Assembly: GCA_022457065.1 (NCBI GenBank)
Contig: JAJGBQ010000001.1
Coordinates: forward strand, 3,720,001 to 3,784,000
Source: Curvularia sp. ZM96
Lineage: Eukaryota > Ascomycota > Dothideomycetes > Pleosporales > Pleosporaceae
DNA length: 64,000 bases
Reading direction: 5' to 3'
The notes beneath the pieces are model-generated. The model searched no databases. It was not told the origin of the DNA and worked only from the letters and a program-made list of their open reading frames with translations. This document shows, piece after piece, positions 56,403 to 64,000 of this stretch. The position numbers and the translations under genes were made by a program. Position 1 is the first letter of the stretch, and every line of letters starts with the position of its first letter.

Positions 56403-58142
56403 TTACTCTTCAAAGTCCTCGTATAACATGAAGCCAGGCTGGGCACGCATCTTCTTTGCGCCCCGCCCTTGGTCCCATGTTGGCGACGCTGGTCGCGATG
56501 TGGCGCGCGAGGGTGGTTGTGAAGAATAGACTTGGGGATACGATGGTTGTGTAGGGAACTGGAAGTTGAACGTCTGGGGGAAGCTGTCGAGCGAGTGAGG
56601 ACGCTGAAGGGCGTAGCCGTTTTGGCTTGATACCTGTTCGCCGGTCGGGCTGAGCATGGCGGGCTGGAAGTAGCTTGCCCCTCGCTGGTGGTTGGCGTAT
56701 TGCTGTGTTGGCGGCGGGGCAGCCATGGCATTGCCGTAGAAATTCATGCTTGTCTGGTTGGTGGCTTGAGCCGCCATGGCAGAGTTCATCATACGGGAGT
56801 ACTGAGCCTCTCGGGGAAAGAAGACGCTCTGCGAGTGGGGCAGGCCTGGGGCCTGGGGAACAATGGGCGTGGTGGGTAATGAGTACTGGCTGCTGCAGAC
56901 AGTAGGCGAGTACTCGGGTATCGGGACGGCGTACTGCATGGGCATGGCCTCATGGGGGCCTGAGGGAATGGTGAGGGCGCTCAGCGTATCGGACGGGTTT
57001 TCCTTGTTCTTGTGGTCGTCTGTGATCTGGACGATTTCAGAAATGTCCTGGGCGAGCAAGTTGTCGGCGGCATCCTTGAAGGTGAAGATGACGCGGTAGC
57101 CGACGGGCGACTTGTCCTCTTGGTGCCTGCAATAGCACGTTATGCGCATGACGAACTCGACCTTTTTCGCGGCCGCGGTAAAGTCGGGGCTGTCGTTGTC
57201 CTGCCACCGCTTGAACTCCTTTTCGTTGATCATGATGATGCGGTCGTCTTCGTAGCTCGACCACTCCTTCTCGTCGTCGGCCTCGCGCTTCTTCTTGCGG
57301 TTGAAGCGCTTGGCCTCGCGCTCTTTGCAGCCCTCGCAGATGATGACGGCACCGCCGTTTTGCGGGTGGCAGCGGTCCTCTTTGGCAATGTCGGTGATGG
57401 CGACGCCGCGTGGACGGCGCGGGGTCGGCTCATCGCCCCGCGCACGCCGGAACGCACGCTCCAAGCCCTCTGGCTTCTCGACGGCCGTGGCCAGCACGAG
57501 GGCCAGCTGCAGGCGGGTGGTGCAGTTGTTCTTCTCGTTGGCCTCGACCTCTTCGGTGCTGGCCATCTGCTTTGGCTTTGCGAGGTTCTGGCGGGGGAAG
57601 CGTATCCATTGGAAGTGCGGGGAGAGGGGGTCTAGTGTGACGGTAGTCTTGATCTGCGTCTCGGCACGGTTCTTATTCTTGTCGAGGGCGATCGAGACGA
57701 GTGGCTGCTTGACGGGCTGGGGGATGTGGATGGCGGGCCAGCTGTCGTTGGTGAGGGAGTCGTTGCACGTCTCGGGCGAGCTGGTCTGGCTCTGGTCGCG
57801 GTTGAAGTCGCCGGGCGAGTTGGCGTTGCTGAAGACAAAGTTCTCGTGTGGTGAGGGCGTGTTGGAGGTGGGGGTGGACTGGGCCGTGTTGACAAACGAG
57901 GTGAAGTCGTCCTCGGGGCGGATGCACGGGTACGTCTGGTTGGAGAAGGACGTCAGGTCGAGGGCCGAGTCCTGTTTGCGGGTGCGGTCGCCCGTCGAGG
58001 CCAGCACGCCGGTGTCATAGGGCTGGGGGAAGGCATGGGCGTCGAGGCGCATCTGCCACAGCGAGTCCTGGAAGTCGGCGGCGCCGTGGTTCTCGAGGTC
58101 CTGGGGATTGACAAAGGAGGTGAAGCCGTGCATTGTGTCCAT
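56403..58142 (-). CDS. SPT23/MGA2-like DNA-binding protein lacking IPT, ankyrin and membrane parts
   Basis: Intronless, 579 aa from the ATG at 58142 (a second ATG three codons later is equally possible). The N-terminal about 150 residues are Ser/Thr/Asn-rich. A conserved domain runs from about 150 to 370: ETQIKTTVTLDPLSP, RFPRQNLAKPK, then CEGCKEREAKRFNRKKKRE with basic cluster, VEFVMRITCYCRHQEDK, GYRVIFTFKDAADN and VQITDDHKNK. This is the block seen before the IPT domain in SPT23/MGA2 lipid-regulated transcription factors. Here the protein ends in a Gln/Pro/Ser-rich tail instead, with no IPT, ankyrin repeats or C-terminal membrane anchor. It is therefore probably a constitutively nuclear relative; its targets are unknown. 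The frame stays open upstream to about 58307 without an ATG. Confidence 0.85.
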   Translation of the reverse strand: MDTMHGFTSFVNPQDLENHGAADFQDSLWQMRLDAHAFPQPYDTGVLASTGDRTRKQDSALDLTSFSNQTYPCIRPEDDFTSFVNTAQSTPTSNTPSPHENFVFSNANSPGDFNRDQSQTSSPETCNDSLTNDSWPAIHIPQPVKQPLVSIALDKNKNRAETQIKTTVTLDPLSPHFQWIRFPRQNLAKPKQMASTEEVEANEKNNCTTRLQLALVLATAVEKPEGLERAFRRARGDEPTPRRPRGVAITDIAKEDRCHPQNGGAVIICEGCKEREAKRFNRKKKREADDEKEWSSYEDDRIIMINEKEFKRWQDNDSPDFTAAAKKVEFVMRITCYCRHQEDKSPVGYRVIFTFKDAADNLLAQDISEIVQITDDHKNKENPSDTLSALTIPSGPHEAMPMQYAVPIPEYSPTVCSSQYSLPTTPIVPQAPGLPHSQSVFFPREAQYSRMMNSAMAAQATNQTSMNFYGNAMAAPPPTQQYANHQRGASYFQPAMLSPTGEQVSSQNGYALQRPHSLDSFPQTFNFQFPTQPSYPQVYSSQPPSRATSRPASPTWDQGRGAKKMRAQPGFMLYEDFEE

Positions 58143-59600
58143 GGCGGCGGGTGGAGGTGGTGGAGCAGCAGTGGCAGCAGCAAGAGCAGCAGCAGTGGCA
58201 GTGGTGGATGGCAGTGGGAGAGTGGTGGAGGAAGGAATAGTGGGCCGGGTGAGGGTCCCGCGGCGGATCGGCGGAGATAAACGAAGGTGGACGGGTGCAG
58301 CTGGCAAGATGCAAAGCCGGCGACAGGCGTGCTTCTATAAGGCGGGTGTCGAGGGTGCCAATGGGCCGTGGGCGCTGCGGTGAGGGGTCTGGGAGCAGAA
58401 CCAAGGGAGGGCGGCAGGCAAGGCAAGGCCAGGCAGCGCAGTGGGCAGGGCAGCGCTGCGTTGCGTTGCGTGGGCTGGCCTGGAGAGGGTGATAGGGCCC
58501 GTCCGGCTATCGTCCAACCAGACGGGAGCGCGAGCCAAGCTGCGCACCGCTGTTGTCGGCAGGCGGGGGATGCGTCAGGGGCAGGGCGGCAGGGCAGAGG
58601 GCGCGGGCGGCTGTAGGGACCGTGAAGATAGGGCAGCGAGCAGTCGAGCAGCGCAGCGCAGCAGCGGCCGTGGTAGTGCAGTCGAGGGTGTGGTGGGCGG
58701 GGTGCGGAGGGAAGACAGCAGAGCAGGGCGGGCGAGGGACAGGGTGGATTATCTTCGCCGGGCCTGGTCGTCGCCGCCGCCTAACTTTGCCTCGAGGCCA
58801 GCCAACGTCAGCAATCCCTGCCTGCGAACGACACCACCATGACCACCTCGTCGTCTGTATAGCGAATCGACGCGGCTGCCCCATGCCGGCCCACCTGCTT
58901 CCTGGCCTCGCTGCGACGGCGCGCCGGTGCGCCAGACGGCTGGGCCCCCGCCCTCGTCGCTGCGCTGCGCTGCTGCGCCGCCAGGCCTCAATTTTTTCCT
59001 GCTCCTCTCCACGCCCTGCCCTGCCCTGCCCTGCCCGCGCCTGCCCGCGCCGCGTCCTCTGGCGCTACGCTACGCCCTTTGATTGCGAGCTTCATGCGCT
59101 CCACCGCGGGAGATGTACCTGAACCTCAGCGCCCACGGGCCCCCGGCCACCCCCCGCCCATGGCTAGCTGCAGATTCTTCCCTGTTCCCTGCCCGCCCAA
59201 GGACGACAGCCTGAACGGGCGTGGGCGCGACAACGACGACAGGCCCAGGGCGGCTGCTGTCGGCTGCGGTGCCCTCAATCAACGCACTGCAGCGCCGTGC
59301 AGCCATGCGAATCATAGCACGCGCCTCCGTGCCCGCCCGGCCCAGCCCTCTCTCCGATCCTCCCCAGCCGGCGACTCGGCCGTGCGCCGTCTCGCATCCG
59401 GCAAACCGAGCCAAGCCTGCCCTCGACGCCCTCGACGCCCTCGTACTGTGCCAGCACCACCTCCAGCACCACCACACGGCACCACAGCGCACCGCCAGCA
59501 TCATCACAAACGCACTCAACCTCGCGGCCGCCTGGCCCGCCCGTGCTTCCCGTCTGCTACTCGTCAGCCCTGATAAACTTTGCGACCGCACGCGGGCTGT
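58143..59600. promoter_or_regulatory. GC-rich upstream region of the SPT23-like gene
   Basis: Long GC-rich, repeat-poor stretch that opens many overlapping low-complexity frames on both strands; none is supported as coding. It probably holds a long 5' leader and promoter. Confidence 0.45.
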
Positions 59601-62600
59601 TCCATCTGCCCACTCATGCTAGCCACCGCCCCGGCTGGCCATTTGCCAATCCCCACGTTCCAGTCCCCGCTCACCGCTGGGTTTCTCGGAACCCTCCCAG
59701 TAGACTCCCTTCCACCCTACGGTGATGCTTTTTTTCTGCTCCCTTGATCGACCGCGCTTCTGCCTGCCTTTGGGTGTCCAAACGCTCATTGGGTCCCTGT
59801 CGGCATGCACCGCCTACCGTCTCCTACACAAGGCATAGACTCTTTGCTGAGGCCACAAACTACTCTGCTCCACCTCGGTGGACAACATAGAGGCCCCGTC
59901 TCAGCCCGACTATAGCAAGAGGCAATTATACTTCTACGACAATGGCACTATACCCACTACAGGCAAAGCCACTCCGCCCTCGTACGTCTTTTGCAAAGCG
60001 GGCCCGACAACCATACTACTCCATGTCTGCTTCTGCGTGAACTCATCTCCCAGTCTGATTCGCCTTGGCTCCACATGGCCAGCTATCCCCGTGCACGGGC
60101 ACTCCAAGATTGGAGGCCTCATCCACCTCCAGATAGTGGGCCAACGTCGGTAGCTAGCATCTACGCCAAGCCTGACCGTCACACACTGCGGGTAGACAGC
60201 TCATTGATAGCACAGCGCTTCGGGGAGCCTGCCTTGACAAGGGCACCGTGGCTCACTCACTCTGCAAGACTGACTGCGAATTGCGGAGTCGACTTGTCTG
60301 AGAGCATGTATGGCTGCATGAACCATCCATGGCTACACAGTACGAGTGCATGCACAGTAAGCCATGAGAATGCCGCGCGACAATCGCCCTGTCGATGCGG
60401 CTGTCGAAGGATGACACGCAGTACATTATCTCGCTCTCTAAAAGGTTCTCGCCCCTCTCCGTCACGTTGCGTCCGGATTGATTCGATACGACCACGGCTG
60501 GCTCATCATACTACGCTTCCGGAACCGTTTCACCAGCACCTGCAAGTCATTCACAAGGCCCAGCGCCAAACAGACAAATGATAGCCAACCTCGACGGCTC
60601 GGAGAATTTCTGCACAACCATGCTGCAGCATACAGCAGACTAACTCTCCTATCTACGCATCTTACGTACAGACACAGAGAGATACCGAGGAGCCATCGAG
60701 GCTGTCGTATCGCTAGCATGCCCGGCATACCGATCAGTCGTGGGTGGCAAGCCCATGGAGATATTGGCGCAAAACGGTCAACCGGTTCCACTCAAAGGTC
60801 CGCGACGACTTGTGTCAGGACCTAGGACATGCTGTGCAACATGCCAGACGTCCACCTACAATCCATTGACAAGTCAGCCCACGACGTGATCCGCTCCAAG
60901 ACAGGAAGCCTCCCCCAACTCCTACGATATGCATCATCGTCAGATCAGATAGCGGGCTCGCGGAAGGGCGAGCAGCAGCCCCGCTTACGTGTTGCTGCAG
61001 CAAGAGTGCAGCATGCATCCGAACGGGGTGCCTTGCCTCGCCCATCATCAGCTGGAAGCAAGCCGTCATCACCACACATGTTGACACCATACTTGAGCGT
61101 TAGCTGTGCAACCTCACAGCAAAACGTGTACAGAGAACCAGCACACCGAAACCGTTATTGCGCACGGTATTGCTCCCCAATGACTCGCTTACCGAGTCCG
61201 CGAATGGGCTTGCGTGCCGCCGGACCACTTATCCACCCGTACAAACCCCTCAGCTGCGACAGCCCACGGCTCGCTAGCCAGTGGCGTACCCGATCTGGTC
61301 TTCCGGCTCTCCCCCCCTGCACGCCATCGTCACGAAGCGGGACCGTCGTCGTCTGCCACTCTGTTTTGAGATGGACGGCTTTACTCAATCCAGCTCCCGA
61401 ATGGTGTGATTGTGAACTCAACGGCATGCCGGCCAGCTCCACGGGCCTAGCAAAACATGCGTCTGAGTGGCCCTGCTATAAAGCTGCCGTTGCAAGTACT
61501 TGGTACATAGGATTTTACCCCTCCCCCCTCGTCGTCGCCCCTCCTCGCAAACTGCACCCACCCTGTTTGCTGACCGTTTACAGCGTTGTCGAGGCCAATG
61601 TTTTTGGCGAGCGAACCCGCAAGCCACTCATGTGACCCAGACCCTAGGCCCGCGCCTCTTACGTTTCGCCGCAAAATTTGAATCCTCAAACCCATCTAGC
61701 GATTTGCGGAAAAAGAGATTTCTGCACGTACGCGTCCGTGGAGCGTGGAAGCGATGGCGTTCAAGGCCTCGACGACGGCACATGAATAGCTTTTTCTCCA
61801 CTCTGGCGTTCGACTGCCTCGTGCCTTTGCGGACATGGCCGCCCTGCCCCAGTTTGATTGCGACTGTCTTGTATAATCTGCGAGGCATAGCAAAATTCAT
61901 GGCGGTGGTTACAAAGTACGAAGTAGTTCCATGGTCCGTCGTCTGGCTGCTGTGCAAGCCCCGATCCGATGCGCCGATTTCGTCGAGGCTCGTATCATAC
62001 CCTGATCCCGCTTGTTTCATTATCCCACTTCCACCTTAAGCGAAGGATGCACGTCCGAAATCTCGACCAGGCATGGGCAAAGCCGCCAAGATGCGCCATG
62101 TTGCTGCACTTTGCGCTAAGCTTCTGACGCCAAGTCACCGTCGCGGTCGCGACTCCGGCATCAGCGAATGGTAAACTATCTGTCACCGACAACGGAATGC
62201 CGCCAAATTTACCTGGTTAGCAAACGTTATGACGCTGACCAATTGCCGGCGCTCTGAACATGAAGCGTTTGCTAAACTGTGGCTGGGGCCGCCCTCACCC
62301 CACGCTCGCCTTGCTTGCTTGCTTCAAATCGGAGTCGGCTTTTGGCTACCTCGGGAACTGGCATCGGCGTGGGGTCAAGGCAAAGGCCGAAGTCGTGCCG
62401 GCTGCCATGTTGCTATCTTAAGCCGTCGTACAGCAGATTTTCACGCTTCCATATTGCGGGAATAACAGGATCGAGCCTCGCTTGGCGGCGCGCAGCGGTA
62501 ATCCTACGGGAGCGTCTGTAGGGGTACATTATAGCCAGTACAGTTAGCGGCCGGGGACGCCGGCCAGCGCCCCGTGCTGGGGTCGGAGGCTCATTTTGTC

Positions 62601-64000
62601 ATTGACCGATGTGTATAGAGCAATAGCCTCAAGAGGTTGATAGACTACATGCATCACGGGTACGCGGATGTCGGGACTTACCGCTGTCAACAGGTACATG
62701 ACACGAAATGATGTGTCAGGAAACCACGGCGAGCACTGTCTGCCGAGAGGTCACAATGGCTGTGAGGCTTGCATATCAGGGAAACCTTGGAGACTAGACA
62801 GCGTTCTAGCATCTCTCTGCTCCAAACGCAAGGATAAGTCCATGGCTCGAGACGACATGATTATTGGTGCTTTGCGGTTTATTGCATACGCACATTTTAC
62901 CTTTTAATCTTTTCCGAAAACGGACATATCATGCCATTATACAACAAACCTAGTACAACAGGACAGAAACAAGCAATATCGCCATCGTACACCGTTTTCC
63001 ACCGTCTCCAAAGAGAACTAGAGGCTACAAACGTCTCGGATGAAAATTCCGATGCTGCATAACAACATGGCCTGTGTTGACTCCGCCAATCCACCATCAG
63101 ACCTCGGATTCAACGTCCGTGTCGAAAGCAATTTGCGGTCACCTGGCCGTTAGATGTACCAAACTTTGTGACATGTAGCTAGTGATGTCGTTGCCATGGG
63201 GGGCTTTAACTACATTATTACTTTTTTCTTCCTAACTTGGTGCTAACTCGTTGGTTTGCTTCTTCTTTGATGACCACACACGGACAATTCATGCGTTTGG
63301 CACCCAACGACAAAAAAGATGGGTTTGTTTAAACGGGGGAGATGGTTGAGTGTGCGTATGTAGATTGTTTTTTCTTGGATAGGTGGTTAGGAGGATAGGG
63401 GAGATGGAAGATGGGATGCAAATAAACAAGTAAATGAGTAAACAGATGCAGGGAAGGGGAGTGTAGAAGGTATGTGAATGTTCTTGGGGGGAAGGAGAAA
63501 AAAGTGTCCGATAGAGAGGTGGAAATGGCTAGGAACAATGACTAGTTGCACACGTCGTCGTGTTCATAGAGTGAAGTGTAGTCTCATCTGCTCTTGCCTC
63601 ATCTATCTCGTATACCACAAGGGTTTCCCATGCGCGTCCAAGTCCAAGTCTCAAGTTCCAAGTCCAGCGTCCAAACAATCATACCACTTTCTCACCTCCC
63701 CCTGTTCTCGTGTCTCTCTCTCTCTCTTTCTCTTTCCCGTTCAATAATCCATCCCAACCCAACCCAAGCTAAGCTAAACAACGTCTCCCCTACTTCCTTT
63801 TCTCCCGAAAAAATACCCGTGTACGATACCTCACCGCAAGACCTTGCCTTCTCTCAGGTACACCCGCATCCGTCCACTCCCCTTTCCATCCTTCCATCCG
63901 TCTGTGCATACGCCATTGAAATCCATCATCTCGATCCAACATACAGAAGTCGGGATGTACAAACATGTCGTCTCGTCGTTGCAAAAAAAAAAAGGAATTC
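59601..64000. other. Gene-empty right end of the window
   Basis: No gene can be supported. Frames up to 268 codons (60829-61635, +) have biased composition (Ser/Pro/Arg) and no domain or splice pattern. The last 700 bases contain CT-rich tracts near 63714-63740 and an A10 run near 63985 and could belong to the UTR of a gene beyond the edge. Confidence 0.5.

Noticed and set aside
60829..61635. 268-codon plus-strand ORF
   Set aside because: Low-complexity Ser/Pro/Arg-rich translation with overlapping antisense frames, no domain, and no codon bias like that of neighbouring genes.

Overview
The window is nuclear DNA of a filamentous ascomycete (Pezizomycotina). Short GT-AG introns of about 45-80 nt with CTRAY-like branch points are common. 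Gene density is about one gene per 4 kb. Housekeeping genes typical of fungi are present, and one block carries TAG/TAA stops that look like repeat-induced point mutation (RIP). Protein flavour suggests Dothideomycetes, probably Pleosporales, but that placement is from recognition, not a search. Most genes are spliced; exon coordinates given here were derived by reading splice sites and checking that coding phase closes.

Region 1 (1-26 kb) is mostly conserved: cytochrome c oxidase subunit (COX5, -), GAPDH (gpd, +), a class II HDA1/Clr3 histone deacetylase (+), a GPI/TM-type serine-rich cupredoxin protein (+), a PHO80-type cyclin (+), a 793-aa unknown protein (+), an ARMC8/Vid28-like armadillo protein of the GID/CTLH ubiquitin ligase (+), mitochondrial-type coproporphyrinogen III oxidase (HEM13, -), the autophagy ubiquitin-like protein ATG8 (+) and a tiny NCE101 protein (+). 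The last has a 26-nt first coding exon.

Region 2 (27-43 kb) is an accessory island. It holds an intronless sugar-type MFS transporter, a 5'-truncated HET-domain gene ending in a Gly/Asn-rich motif, a small intronless gene that resembles fungal gasdermins (RCD-1/HET-Q1 type), a divergently transcribed TPR-CHAT (caspase-like) protease, and an NB-ARC/TPR NLR gene. The NLR's nucleotide-binding half carries ten in-frame TAG/TAA stops without any frameshift, while its TPR half is open. The HET fragment and the NLR share a terminal motif (HGP ... GGTxNFN). Read together, this looks like a fungal programmed-cell-death / allorecognition locus: sensor, caspase-like protease, candidate pore former and HET effector side by side, with part decayed. 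The island continues with an orphan membrane protein and a previously hidden four-exon RGG-box/CCHC zinc-knuckle gene, among fragments of old repeats.

Region 3 (44-58 kb) returns to core metabolism: mitochondrial F1-ATPase beta (ATP2, -, with an unusual 985-nt intron built partly of degenerate ~57-bp tandem repeats), a decayed repeat-bounded segment at 47-49 kb, glycogen branching enzyme (-) divergent from a mitochondrial ClpX (+), and an SPT23/MGA2-like DNA-binding protein without IPT, ankyrin or membrane segments (-). From 58.1 kb to the right edge (64 kb) no gene could be supported.
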